From Bradyrhizobium lupini (lineage in GTDB: Bacteria; Pseudomonadota; Alphaproteobacteria; Rhizobiales; Xanthobacteraceae): a stretch of DNA of 64,000 nt. The translations under genes were made by a program, and so were the position numbers. The notes under the pieces were generated by a model, which was given only the letters and a program-made list of their open reading frames with translations, was not told where the DNA came from and made no database searches. The DNA lies in assembly GCF_040939785.1 (NCBI RefSeq), contig NZ_CP162553.1:3968001-4032000 (forward strand). The letters are read 5' to 3'. How positions within the stretch are numbered: the stretch's first letter is position 1; every line of letters begins with the position of its first letter. This document shows, in pieces, positions 8,809 to 17,527 of this stretch.

Positions 8809-9432
8809 ATGGGGTCACAGAATGATACGGCCACTGATTCTCGGCCGTCGGAATGGTACGAAAGCAACGCCGCTCCAACTGAAGAGCTCGATGCCGTCCG
8901 TCTGAACGCCGCCCGTGCCAAGGCGGCCGACGAAATGGCAGCCGCCATCGCCCGCGAGCTCAACGGTCCCCTCACGGCGCTCCTGCTCTACATGGGCGAG
9001 ATCAAGCATCACAGCGATCAGCTCGCGCCGGTGACGGGCGACCGTGCCTATTTGCAGCGGGTCGTGGAGAATGCGCTAGTGCAGACCGAGCGGGTTTGTG
9101 GCCTCGTCAAACAGCTTGCCGGTTCTCACACGGGTGGCCTGCCGATCGCGTCCAGGGCCGAGGGCGCCGAATCGAAGTTCGCGCGCGCGCCACAGCTGCA
9201 GCGCGTGCCGAGCGCCGAAATCCTCGGCCTGTCAGGCCAGAAGCGGCTGACCAAGCGCGAGCGCGAGGTGCTGAGGCTGATCAGCGAGGGTTATTCGAAC
9301 AAGCAGGGTGCGCTTCGGATGCAGATCAGCCCGCGCACCTTCGAGAGCCATCGCGCCGAGGCGATGCGGAAGCTCGGTGCGCGCAACACGGCGGACCTCG
9401 TCCGTGCGGCGCTGCTGCATTCGATCGACTGA
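8809..9432 (+). CDS. LuxR-type regulator with a histidine-less HisKA-like N-terminus
   Basis: A 207-aa protein. Residues ~36-112 resemble the dimerisation and histidine-phosphotransfer helices of a sensor kinase: AADEMAAAIARELNGPLTAL looks like a HisKA H-box, but the phospho-accepting His is Arg49 (typical family text is AHELNxPL). No ATPase domain follows. Residues ~143-203 form a LuxR/GerE helix-turn-helix (LTKREREVLRLISEGYSNKQ, then ISPRTFESHRAEAMRKLGAR). The last helices match those of the FixJ-type protein at 18527. Inference: a DNA-binding protein that borrows a HisKA four-helix bundle for dimerisation. No good ribosome site precedes the ATG. Confidence 0.85.
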   Translation: MGSQNDTATDSRPSEWYESNAAPTEELDAVRLNAARAKAADEMAAAIARELNGPLTALLLYMGEIKHHSDQLAPVTGDRAYLQRVVENALVQTERVCGLVKQLAGSHTGGLPIASRAEGAESKFARAPQLQRVPSAEILGLSGQKRLTKREREVLRLISEGYSNKQGALRMQISPRTFESHRAEAMRKLGARNTADLVRAALLHSID

Positions 9433-9516
9433 AGGGCCTTGCGTCGGGCCGCCCGGCAGCGGGCGAGGGCCAAGCGTGAGGCATTTCTCGAAAAAGACCC
9501 GCGGCTCCGACCGTGC

Positions 9517-9765
9517 TCAGAAATAATCTTCGGCGAAGGGACGCGCGCGCGACGAGGGCCGCAGCGGCTTGAGCTCGTCCTTCGGCACGTTGGGAATGAT
9601 CGTGATGGTCCAGCGGGGCGGCATGCTCGATTCCTGCTCCAGCACCGAACGTACGAAGCCGGTCACCGTCGCCTCGCCAGCGGCCACCGTCGCCATCCGG
9701 CCGTTGAACTGTGCGATGCGGAAGCGGCGAACTTCTTTCTGGTCCGCGGTCTCGTAGGTGAACAT
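9517..9765 (-). CDS. Small hypothetical protein, 82 aa
   Basis: The start is supported by a strong AGGAGGG about 6 nt before the ATG. The product is soluble, with a predicted beta-rich first half (RRFRIAQFNGRMATV), a Pro-Arg-rich end (KPLRPSSRARPF) and no signal peptide or membrane helix. I do not recognise a family. It stands alone, converging with the LuxR-type regulator. Confidence 0.7.
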   Translation of the reverse strand: MFTYETADQKEVRRFRIAQFNGRMATVAAGEATVTGFVRSVLEQESSMPPRWTITIIPNVPKDELKPLRPSSRARPFAEDYF

Positions 9766-9887
9766 GGAAACCCTCCTGGTTTCCGGCGACTATCGCTGCC
9801 TATGATTAGCCATCTGTGAAAATCCCAAGCCGTAGAAGTACGGCGGGCATGCACGCGTGAGTGGTTGGAGCGTTTCGAGCGAGCGCG

Positions 9888-10265
9888 TCAGCCCTCCGGC
9901 TCCTGCGCGCGCGCGGCAGCGTAGGCGGCGTCCATCAGGTCCAGGAGGTCGCAAAATCCGGCGTCGCCGAGCCTCTCCGCGGTCTTCTCCAGCCGCAGCG
10001 CCAGCACCGCGAGCCTGACATAGCCGAACGTTCCGGCCGCGCCCTTCAGCGAATGCGCTTCGCGGGCGATCCTGCCGTGGTGCTGCGCGAGCGAGAGCGT
10101 GCGGAACGATTGCAGACGCGCGCAGGTTTCGCTCCAGAACACGTCGCGCACTTCGCAAGCACCATCCTCGCCGATCTCGCGCACCAGCGCCTGGTACGCG
10201 CCCGGCTCGCGCGCGGGTTCGGCATCAAGCACTGTTTGCGCAGGCGCGACGGTGACTTCGAACAT
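9888..10265 (-). CDS. Stand-alone Hpt (histidine phosphotransfer) protein
   Basis: 125 aa. The Hpt signature EAHSLKGAAGTFGYVRLAVL places the phospho-accepting His at residue 71, within the expected helix pair; the rest is helical with Ala/Leu heptads (LALRLEKTAERLGDA). ATG 10265 is preferred (AAGGCAGG upstream) over an in-frame GTG at 10286. Family role: relays phosphate between a hybrid kinase receiver and a response regulator. Candidate partners in the window are the hybrid kinase at 19280-22786 and the single-domain receivers at 17528 and 22853; the pairing is inference. Confidence 0.88.
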   Translation of the reverse strand: MFEVTVAPAQTVLDAEPAREPGAYQALVREIGEDGACEVRDVFWSETCARLQSFRTLSLAQHHGRIAREAHSLKGAAGTFGYVRLAVLALRLEKTAERLGDAGFCDLLDLMDAAYAAARAQEPEG

Positions 10266-10418
10266 GGTTTGGCCTGCCTTGATCACGGTTTGCCGCCGGC
10301 CCGTACAGGCGCGCGCGGCACATCCGTGTCTACGGCATCTGGATTTCAGTTCCGGTAGCAGGACATTCCGTGTTTGCGGGCCGGAATTAGCGGCCGGTTT
10401 ACCACGCCGCAGCGCCAG

Positions 10419-11117
10419 TCAGCGCGGGCCGAGCAGCCGGTCATACTGCGCCTTCACGGTGGCGTAGCATTCGCACGCCGTCTGGCGCAGGCCGTCCAGG
10501 TTAAGGATCTGGATGTGTCCGCGGCTGTAGTTAATGAAATTCGCCTGCTGCAAGGTGTTGGCGACCAGCGACACGCTGTTGCGCCGAGCGCCGATCATCT
10601 GCGCCATCGCCTCCTGGGTCAGCAGCAGCCGGTAGTCGCCGGAGAGGTCATGGGTGTGGAGCAGGCAGCGCGACAGCCGCGACTCCACCGGATGAGCGGC
10701 GTTGCAGCCCGCGGTCTGCTGCACCTGCGCGTAGACCGCCAGTCCGTGACGCGTGAGCAGCGTCCGCAGGGTGCAGCTCTGGTCGGCCGCGACGCGCAGC
10801 CGGTCGAGGTCCATCATCGAGGCGGAGCCTGGAACCAGCACGATGGCCGTGTTCAGCGCGCAGGCATCGCCCATGATAGAGAGCGTTCCGAGCAGGCTGT
10901 CGCGGCCGATCATGGCGACTTGCACGTGCTCGCCCCTGGCGAGCTCCACCACCAGCGAGATGACGCCGCGATGGGGAAAGTAGGCGCGCTTGAGCGTTTC
11001 GCCGGTCGCGACCAGCACCGCGTCGTGCGGCAGATCGCCCGTCCGCAGGTGGGGGCGGATCAATTCATAATCGTCCGCCGACAGCGCGGACAGGAAACCG
11101 TTGGAGGAACGTACCAT
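10419..11117 (-). CDS. Crp/Fnr-family transcriptional regulator (non-CRP subtype)
   Basis: 232 aa from ATG 11117. A TTG at 11126 is an alternative with a better-spaced GGGAGG. Residues ~10-125 form a cyclic-nucleotide-binding-like beta roll (GDLPHDAVLVATGETLKRAYFP), but the canonical FGE...RSA phosphate cassette is absent, so cAMP binding is unlikely. There is no N-terminal cysteine cluster for an FNR iron-sulphur centre. The C-terminal HTH_Crp region includes LLTQEAMAQMIGARRNSVSL. This subtype is abundant in bradyrhizobia and its ligands are mostly unknown. It is divergent from the broken response regulator at 11509. Confidence 0.88.
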   Translation of the reverse strand: MVRSSNGFLSALSADDYELIRPHLRTGDLPHDAVLVATGETLKRAYFPHRGVISLVVELARGEHVQVAMIGRDSLLGTLSIMGDACALNTAIVLVPGSASMMDLDRLRVAADQSCTLRTLLTRHGLAVYAQVQQTAGCNAAHPVESRLSRCLLHTHDLSGDYRLLLTQEAMAQMIGARRNSVSLVANTLQQANFINYSRGHIQILNLDGLRQTACECYATVKAQYDRLLGPR

Positions 11118-11508
11118 TGTTTCCAAAGTAGCCTCCCGTCTCCCGGACCAGCACGGGAAACTGCTTGTCGTTCGGCCACGTTCCATCATGTTCCCGTCGG
11201 GATATATTGGCAATTGGGACAAGACGTCCGATCGCAGTCAGTGCCGCTGCACGTCGGCCTCGCCAAGACAGATTCCCTGACCCAATTCCTACCGAGCTGG
11301 GAACCAGCAGATCCAGATGGTGCGGCTGGAGAATCGGTTTGGAGCTTGTTCGCGGTCATGGTTGATCCGGCGCGTTTCGAGGTCATCCGCGCCGCGTCGT
11401 CGTCATGGAGTTGCCTTGGCGCCGCGCGGCCGCAGATTCTGCGTCAATCGTCTTTCCGGCTCCGAAGGACGCTCTCAACAGTCCATTTCTCGAGCAAAGG
11501 AGCATGGC
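11118..11508. other. Divergent intergenic region, about 390 bp
   Basis: It lies between the leftward Crp/Fnr gene and the rightward frameshifted response regulator. It should carry both promoters, but I see no clear operator, repeat or small gene. Confidence 0.4.
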
Positions 11509-11991
11509 GTGCGCCACGGTTCAATTATTGAATCGCCAAATCGGGAAGCTCAAACGGGGACAGAAGATCTGCGCCATATTCTCGTCGTCGATGACGACCC
11601 GATGGTCTGCATGGCCATCGAGGTCTATCTCCAGCGCAACAATTTTTCGGGTGACGATCGCCGAAGGAGGGGAAGCCGGACTTCGTGCGCTCGAACACGA
11701 ACAGTTCGATCTGATGATCATCGATATCTTCATGCCGCACATGCGCGGGTTCGAATCGGTCAGAATCTTTCACGAGCGCGCGCCGGCCGTTCCGCTGATA
11801 GCGATGTCCGGCTACGCGTTCGCAATCTGAATTCGCCGGCCCCGGATTTCCTCCGGATGGCGCTGGAGCTCGGTGCGGCGCGCTGTCTGCGCAAGCCGTT
11901 CACGCCGCACGCGCTGCTCGCCGCCATCAACGATTGCCTGGCGGAGCACCGTCCCCAGGGCGAGCTTGCCCCGGCCGCGCGCCTGGGTTAG
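11509..11991 (+). pseudogene. Response-regulator receiver broken by two compensating frameshifts
   Basis: A single-domain receiver read across three segments. Frame 1 from GTG 11509 (AAAGGAG six nt upstream) gives HILVVDDDPMVCMAIEVY through QRNNF. At a run of five T (about 11641-11647) the match moves to the next frame, giving VTIAEGGEAGLRALEHEQ then FDLMIIDIFMPHMRGFESV (phospho-acceptor Asp present) and IAMSGYAF before a TGA at about 11830. The first frame then resumes with PDFLRMALELGAARCLRKPF. Removing one T and adding one base near 11820 restores a protein that aligns without gaps to the intact receiver at 22853-23281. Either a decayed gene or two base-call errors. Confidence 0.85.
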
Positions 11992-12415
11992 CGCGGCACC
12001 GGCCGCAGCGGACGCGGGTAACGGTTCGTTTACCGCAAATGCGGGTCATGCATATCCCGGCAGAGCACCAGGCGACGTGGCGAGACCGCCCCGGATTGCA
12101 GGCGGCTCGATACAATTTGCGCGAAGACCGCGCATATCGTCCTTCACAAGCAGGGCTTTCCCGCGCGCCTGGTCCCGCCGTTATCGGCACGTTCACCTAA
12201 CGCGTCTCGCCGCTGCGGCGTGGGGCCGGTTTTGCCGAAAAACGCTGTCCCATGCAGTCGAACGGCAAACTTGTCTTCAATATCCGTATTAGCACGGAGG
12301 ATGAAATTAACGGGACCGTGAAAGGGGATGTCTAACGATCCAAGGTGGGGACTTCCGTTCATGCCAGCGCGGCTCGGGCGTCGAGGTCCAGATCCAGGTC
12401 TGTAAGGCGTAGCTC
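11992..12415. other. 424-bp region before the chemotaxis operon
   Basis: No credible gene is present on either strand. It should contain the promoter of the cheA operon. A very short frame with a good ribosome site (ACGGAGG before ATG 12301) ends after six codons and may be a leader peptide or chance. I see no convincing operator or terminator. Confidence 0.45.
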
Positions 12416-15205
12416 ATGGATGATCTGTTGCGGGAGTTTTTGACGGAAACCAGCGAGAGCCTGGACACCGTGGACAATCAGCTGGTGAAGTTCGAGCAGG
12501 AGCCGAACAACGCCAAGATCCTGGATAACATTTTCCGGCTGGTCCACACCATCAAGGGCACGTGCGGCTTCCTCGGATTGCCGCGACTGGAAGCGCTGGC
12601 GCATGCCGGCGAGACGCTGATGGGCAAATTCCGTGACGGCATGCCGGTGACGGGGCAGGCGGTGACGGTGATCCTGTCCTCGATCGACCGCATCAAGGAA
12701 ATTCTGGCCGGGCTGGAGGCGACCGAAGCCGAGCCCGAGGGCACCGACCGCGATCTCATCGACAAGCTGGAAGCGATGGTCGAGCAGGGCATGGCCGCCA
12801 TGGCGGCCGGCGCTGCTGCTGCCGTTGCCGAAGCGCCGCCGCTGGTGCCGGACGCGCCTGTCGCCGTTGAAGCCGCGCCGACCTCCGGCGTGCTGGCCGA
12901 CCAGAGCCTGGAGCGTCCGCTGCGTCCGGGCGAAGTCTCGCTCGACGAGCTCGAGCGTGCCTTCCGCGAGACCGCGATCGAAGTGCCGGTCCCGGTTGCC
13001 AAGGCCGAAGTCAAGGCGGAGCCTCCGCCTGCCGCTGAAGCCCCGGTGCCTGTTGCCAAGGAAGCCGCGAAGGAGACCAAGGCGAAGGACAAGGCCGCGC
13101 CGAAGAAGTCGATCGCCGACGAGGGCGCCGCCGAGGGAGCCAGCATCGCCAACCAGTCGATCCGCGTCAACGTGGATACGCTTGAGCATCTGATGACCAT
13201 GGTCTCGGAGCTGGTGCTGACCCGCAACCAGCTGTTGGAGATCTCCCGCCGCAACGAGGACACCGAGTTCAAGGTGCCGTTGCAGCGGCTGTCCAACGTC
13301 ACCGCCGAGCTGCAGGAAGGCGTCATGAAGACGCGCATGCAGCCGATCGGCAATGCCTGGCAGAAGCTGCCCCGCATCGTTCGCGACCTCTCGAGCGAAC
13401 TCGGCAAGCAGATCGAGCTGGAGATGCACGGCGCCGACACCGAGCTCGACCGCCAGGTGCTCGACCTGATCAAGGACCCGCTCACCCACATGGTGCGCAA
13501 CTCCGCCGACCATGGCCTGGAGACCCCGGCCGAGCGTCTCGCCGGCGGCAAGGGCGAGCAGGGCACCATTCGCCTGTCCGCCTATCACGAGGGCGGCCAC
13601 ATCATCATCTGCATCGCCGACAACGGCCGTGGCCTGAACACCGACAGGATCAAGGCCAAGGCGATCTCCTCAGGTCTGGTCACCGAGGCCGAGCTCGAGA
13701 AGATGAGCGAAGCCCAGATCCACAAGTTCATCTTCGCGCCGGGCTTCTCGACCGCGGCCGCCATCACCTCGGTGTCGGGGCGCGGCGTCGGCATGGACGT
13801 GGTGCGCACCAATATCGACCAGATCGGCGGCACCATCGACATCAAGTCGGTCGCCGGTGAAGGCTCCTCCGTCACCATCAAGATCCCGCTGACGCTCGCC
13901 ATCGTCTCCGCGCTGATCGTGGAAGCCGCCGGCGACCGCTTTGCGATCCCGCAGCTCTCCGTGGTCGAGCTGGTGCGGGCCCGCGCCAACTCGGAGCACC
14001 GCATCGAGCGCATCAAGGACACCGCGGTTCTCAGGCTGCGCAACAAGCTGCTGCCGCTGATCCATCTCAAGAAGCTGCTCAAGATCGACGACGGCGCCGT
14101 CTCCGATCCCGAGAACGGCTTCATCGTGGTGACGCAGGTCGGCAGCCAGACCTTCGGCATCGTCGTCGACGGCGTGTTCCACACCGAAGAAATCGTGGTC
14201 AAGCCGATGTCGACGAAGCTGCGCCACATCGACATGTTCTCGGGCAATACCATCCTGGGCGACGGCGCGGTCATCATGATCATCGACCCCAACGGCATTG
14301 CCAAGGCGCTCGGCGCCGCCGGCTCCTCGGCCCATGACATGAACAACGAGAACGGGACGCACAGCATCGGATCGGGCGAGCAGACCACCTCACTGCTGGT
14401 GTTCCGCGCCGGCTCGGCCCAGCCCAAGGCGGTCCCGCTCGGGCTCGTCACGCGCCTGGAAGAGCTCCCGGCCGACAAGATCGAGTTCTCGAACGGCCGC
14501 TACATGGTGCAGTACCGCGAGCAGCTGATGCCGCTCGTTGCCATGGAGAGCGTCACCATCGCGAGCCAGGGCGCCCAGCCGATCCTGGTGTTCTCCGACG
14601 ACGGCCGCTCCATGGGCCTCGTCGTCGACGAGATCATCGACATCGTCGAGGAACGGCTCAACATCGAGGTCGGCGGATCCTCCTCCGGCATTCTCGGCTC
14701 GGCCGTGATCAAGGGCCAGGCCACCGAAGTGATCGACGTCGGCCACTTCCTGCCGATGGCGTTCTCCGACTGGTTCACCCGCAAGGAGATGAAGCCGTCG
14801 CTGCACTCGCAATCGGTGCTGCTGGTCGACGATTCGGCGTTCTTCCGCAACATGCTGGCCCCGGTGCTCAAGGCCGCCGGCTACCGCGTCCGCACCGCGC
14901 CGACCGCGCAGGAGGGCCTGGCGGCGCTGCGCGCGCAGAGCTTCGACGTGGTCCTGACCGACATCGAGATGCCCGACATGAACGGGTTCGAGTTTGCCGA
15001 GACCATTCGCTCCGACAGCAATCTGGGCGCGATGCCGATCATCGGCCTCTCCGCGCTGGTGTCGCCGGCGGCGATCGAGCGCGGCCGCCAGGCCGGCTTC
15101 CACGACTATGTCGCCAAGTTCGACCGTCCCGGTCTGATCGCGGCGCTGAAGGAACAGACCGCGAGCGCCGCCGGCGCCTCCGAGCTGAGCCGCGCAGCCG
15201 CCTAA
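12416..15205 (+). CDS. cheA: CheA-type hybrid histidine kinase with CheW-like and C-terminal receiver domains
   Basis: 929 aa, cytosolic. Order: P1 Hpt domain (residues 1-105; HTIKGTCGFLGL with phospho-His44); an Ala/Pro/Glu/Lys linker (about 130-240) with no recognisable P2 CheY-binding domain; dimerisation helices (LMTMVSELVLTRNQLLEI); GHKL ATPase (HMVRNSADHGLETP, IADNGRGLN, GRGVGMDVV); a P5 CheW-like domain; a second CheW-like stretch (about 660-790); and a receiver (about 802-920; LLVDDSAFFRNML, VVLTDIEMPDMNGFEF, Lys in YVAKFDRP). It phosphorylates CheY-type proteins for chemotaxis or an alternative output. It is first gene of a cheA-cheW-cheY-cheR-PilZ-like operon. The fused receiver may act as a phosphate sink. 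Confidence 0.95.
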   Translation: MDDLLREFLTETSESLDTVDNQLVKFEQEPNNAKILDNIFRLVHTIKGTCGFLGLPRLEALAHAGETLMGKFRDGMPVTGQAVTVILSSIDRIKEILAGLEATEAEPEGTDRDLIDKLEAMVEQGMAAMAAGAAAAVAEAPPLVPDAPVAVEAAPTSGVLADQSLERPLRPGEVSLDELERAFRETAIEVPVPVAKAEVKAEPPPAAEAPVPVAKEAAKETKAKDKAAPKKSIADEGAAEGASIANQSIRVNVDTLEHLMTMVSELVLTRNQLLEISRRNEDTEFKVPLQRLSNVTAELQEGVMKTRMQPIGNAWQKLPRIVRDLSSELGKQIELEMHGADTELDRQVLDLIKDPLTHMVRNSADHGLETPAERLAGGKGEQGTIRLSAYHEGGHIIICIADNGRGLNTDRIKAKAISSGLVTEAELEKMSEAQIHKFIFAPGFSTAAAITSVSGRGVGMDVVRTNIDQIGGTIDIKSVAGEGSSVTIKIPLTLAIVSALIVEAAGDRFAIPQLSVVELVRARANSEHRIERIKDTAVLRLRNKLLPLIHLKKLLKIDDGAVSDPENGFIVVTQVGSQTFGIVVDGVFHTEEIVVKPMSTKLRHIDMFSGNTILGDGAVIMIIDPNGIAKALGAAGSSAHDMNNENGTHSIGSGEQTTSLLVFRAGSAQPKAVPLGLVTRLEELPADKIEFSNGRYMVQYREQLMPLVAMESVTIASQGAQPILVFSDDGRSMGLVVDEIIDIVEERLNIEVGGSSSGILGSAVIKGQATEVIDVGHFLPMAFSDWFTRKEMKPSLHSQSVLLVDDSAFFRNMLAPVLKAAGYRVRTAPTAQEGLAALRAQSFDVVLTDIEMPDMNGFEFAETIRSDSNLGAMPIIGLSALVSPAAIERGRQAGFHDYVAKFDRPGLIAALKEQTASAAGASELSRAAA

Positions 15206-15236
15206 ACCCCAGCGGGATGGATCAGGAGATACGCAC

Positions 15237-15710
15237 ATGACCAAGAAGACCCAGTCCGGCGAAGGCGCCATGGTCGAATACGTCACCGCGATGATCGGCG
15301 GCCAGCTGTTCGGCCTGCCGATCTCCCGCGTCCAGGACGTGTTCATGCCCGAGCGCGTCACCCGCGTGCCGCTGTCCTCGCGCGAGATTGCGGGCGTGCT
15401 GAACCTGCGCGGCCGCATCGTCACCGTGGTCGACATGCGCGCCCGGCTCGGCCTGCCCAAGCCCGAGGACGGCAAGATCCCGATGGCGGTCGGCGTCGAT
15501 CTGCGCGGTGAATCCTACGGCCTCCTGATCGACCAGATCGGCGAAGTGCTGCGGCTCGCCGAGGACGGCATGGAAGAAAACCCCGTCAATCTCGACCCCC
15601 GCATGGCCAAGCTCGCCGGCGGTGTCCACCGTCTCGACGGCCAGCTCATGGTCGTCCTCGACGTCGATCGCGTCCTCGAACTCAAAACCGAAGTGCAAAT
15701 GGCTGCGTGA
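15237..15710 (+). CDS. cheW: Chemotaxis coupling protein CheW
   Basis: 157 aa, essentially one CheW domain (residues ~14-150). Seen: EYVTAMIGGQLFGLPISRVQ, EIAGVLNLRGRIVTVVDMR and SYGLLIDQIGEVLRL, the usual receptor and kinase contact regions. It links chemoreceptors to the P5 domain of CheA. It begins 31 bp after cheA behind AGGAGA and is followed 31 bp later by cheY, so it is co-transcribed. No chemoreceptor gene lies in the window. Confidence 0.95.
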   Translation: MTKKTQSGEGAMVEYVTAMIGGQLFGLPISRVQDVFMPERVTRVPLSSREIAGVLNLRGRIVTVVDMRARLGLPKPEDGKIPMAVGVDLRGESYGLLIDQIGEVLRLAEDGMEENPVNLDPRMAKLAGGVHRLDGQLMVVLDVDRVLELKTEVQMAA

Positions 15711-15741
15711 GCCCCAAAAACATCGAAGCCGGAGAACCCAA

Positions 15742-16128
15742 ATGAAGACGTGCTTGGTGGTCGATGATTCCAGCGTCGTGCGCAAGATCGCACGCCGGAT
15801 CCTGGAAGGCCTGCAATTCGAAGTCACGGAGGCCGAGGACGGCTCCAAGGCGCTCGAGGTCTGTCAGCGCAAGCTGCCCGACGCGGTGCTGCTGGACTGG
15901 AACATGCCGGTGATGGACGGCTTCGAGTTCATGGGCCACATGCGCCGCCTGCCGGGCGGCGACCAGCCCAAGGTTGTATTCTGCACCACCGAAAATAACG
16001 TGGCTCATATCGCTCAGGCGCTCAGCGGCGGCGCCAACGAGTACATCATGAAGCCCTTCGATAAAGACATCATCGCCGACAAATTCGCAGAAGTCGGCTT
16101 GATTCCGGTCGGACAAGCCATGGTCTGA
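15742..16128 (+). CDS. cheY: CheY-type single-domain response regulator
   Basis: 128 aa, a complete receiver. Acidic pocket LVVDDSSVVRKIARR, phospho-acceptor in AVLLDWNMPVMDGFEF, Thr in FCTTENN, Lys in EYIMKPFDKDII. It is likely the main phosphorylation target of the adjacent CheA. Start ATG 15742 is preceded by GGAGAACCC; an in-frame upstream start inside cheW would add residues outside the fold. The pattern D-W-N-M-P with VFCTTENN is typical of alphaproteobacterial CheY proteins. Confidence 0.93.
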   Translation: MKTCLVVDDSSVVRKIARRILEGLQFEVTEAEDGSKALEVCQRKLPDAVLLDWNMPVMDGFEFMGHMRRLPGGDQPKVVFCTTENNVAHIAQALSGGANEYIMKPFDKDIIADKFAEVGLIPVGQAMV

Positions 16129-16187
16129 GTGTCTGGCGGAGTGTTCCAGCCAGAGTGTTCCCAGTACAGCTTCCGAGAGGCCTATCC

Positions 16188-17069
16188 GTGACCCCGACCG
16201 AGTATGAGTATCTGCGTAAGTTCCTGAGGGATCATTCCGGGCTCGATCTGTCCGCAGACAAGCAATATCTGATTGAAAGCCGGCTGTTGCCGCTGGCGCG
16301 CAAGGCCGGGATCTCCGGCATCGGCGAGCTCGTGCAGAAGCTGCAAGGCGCTGGCTCGGGCGCGCTCGTCACCAGCGTGGTCGAGGCGATGACCACCAAC
16401 GAGACCTTCTTCTTTCGCGACAAGGTCCCGTTCGATCATTTCCGCGACACCATCATGCCGGAGATCATCAAGGCCCGCGCGGGCCGCCGCAGCGTCCGCA
16501 TCTGGTGCGCCGCCGGCTCCACGGGGCAGGAGCCCTATTCGCTCGCGATGAGCCTAAAGGAGATGGGTGCGGCCCTAACCGGCTGGCGCGTCGAGATCAT
16601 CGCGACCGACCTGTCGCAGGAGGTGCTCGAGAAGGCCAAGGCCGGCATCTACAGCCAGTTCGAAGTGCAGCGCGGACTGCCGATCCAGATGCTGATGAAA
16701 TATTTCAAGCAGATCGGCGAGACCTGGCAGATCAATCCCGAGCTGCGGGCGATGATCCAGCACCGGCAGCTCAATCTGCTGCACGATTTCGCTCAGCTCG
16801 GCACCTTCGACGTCATCTTCTGCCGCAACGTGCTGATCTATTTCGATCAGGACACCAAGATCAACATCTTCAACCGGCTGGCTCGCCAGATCGAGGGAGA
16901 CGGCTTCCTGGTGCTGGGCGCGGCCGAAACGGTGGTCGGACTGACCGACACGTTCAGGCCGATTCCGGAGAAGCGCGGTCTCTACAAGCCGAACGACCCG
17001 CGCGCGGCGGCCGCCAAGCCGGTTCTTGCCGGCGCAGCGCCGCGCCTAGCGGTCATGGCGGGACGATAG
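16188..17069 (+). CDS. cheR: Chemoreceptor glutamate methyltransferase CheR
   Basis: 293 aa. GTG 16188 is chosen because GAGAGG lies 7 nt upstream and the product then begins with the standard helix TPTEYEYLRKFLRDHSG; another in-frame GTG at 16155 lacks this. Seen: N-terminal helical domain with TNETFFFRDKVPFDHFRD, SAM-binding IWCAAGSTGQEPYSLAM, and IFCRNVLIYFDQ with NIFNRLARQI. It methylates receptor glutamates with S-adenosylmethionine. The partner methylesterase CheB, usually adjacent, is absent from this cluster. Confidence 0.95.
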   Translation: MTPTEYEYLRKFLRDHSGLDLSADKQYLIESRLLPLARKAGISGIGELVQKLQGAGSGALVTSVVEAMTTNETFFFRDKVPFDHFRDTIMPEIIKARAGRRSVRIWCAAGSTGQEPYSLAMSLKEMGAALTGWRVEIIATDLSQEVLEKAKAGIYSQFEVQRGLPIQMLMKYFKQIGETWQINPELRAMIQHRQLNLLHDFAQLGTFDVIFCRNVLIYFDQDTKINIFNRLARQIEGDGFLVLGAAETVVGLTDTFRPIPEKRGLYKPNDPRAAAAKPVLAGAAPRLAVMAGR

Positions 17070-17071
17070 GC

Positions 17072-17386
17072 ATGGCCGAGGATGGCAAAGGCGCGGAACG
17101 CGTGACGTTCAGTCGCGGCTATGATGTCTGCATCATGGCCATCGACGGCACTTGGCGCCGCGACTGCAAGCTCAACGCGATCTCCGACACCGACGCTATC
17201 CTGACGGTGGAAGGCTCGATTCAGGGCCTGAACCTCAAAGAGTTCTTCCTGCTGCTGTCGTCCACCGGCCTTGCCTACCGCCGCTGCGAATTGGTGCGCG
17301 TCAACGGCGTCGAAATGGACATTCAATTCCTGCGGGGCAAGAACCGGAAGAAGCGCGCCGTCGGTGGCCGTGACGAGGCGGCGTGA
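17072..17386 (+). CDS. PilZ-like small protein at the end of the che operon
   Basis: 104 aa, starting 2 nt after the cheR stop. Its beta-rich sequence (DGTWRRDCKLNAISDTDAIL, RRCELVRVNGVEMDIQFL) has the shape of an alphaproteobacterial PilZ-type barrel. The c-di-GMP motifs RxxxR and D/NxSxxG are only weakly preserved (WRRDC; SDTDA), so binding of c-di-GMP is uncertain. Position suggests translational coupling to cheR and a role connecting the che pathway with c-di-GMP or motility output. The PilZ assignment is by resemblance only. Confidence 0.65.
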   Translation: MAEDGKGAERVTFSRGYDVCIMAIDGTWRRDCKLNAISDTDAILTVEGSIQGLNLKEFFLLLSSTGLAYRRCELVRVNGVEMDIQFLRGKNRKKRAVGGRDEAA

Positions 17387-17527
17387 TCTTCACGTGCGTC
17401 GCGTCGCCGTTTTCCGCGACGTTGGTTCGCATTTGCTGAAACATCCGACTGAATTTGCCGTCGCGGCTTTACGTCGCCTAAGCGCGAACGGTGTATCCAT
17501 TGCCGGTCTCAATCTCAGGATACGGCA

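Noticed and set aside
12359..13600. A 413-residue open frame on the minus strand across the start of cheA
   Set aside because: It is the antisense shadow of a high-GC gene. The composition is unnatural (long Arg/Gly/His runs), while the opposite strand encodes an unmistakable CheA.
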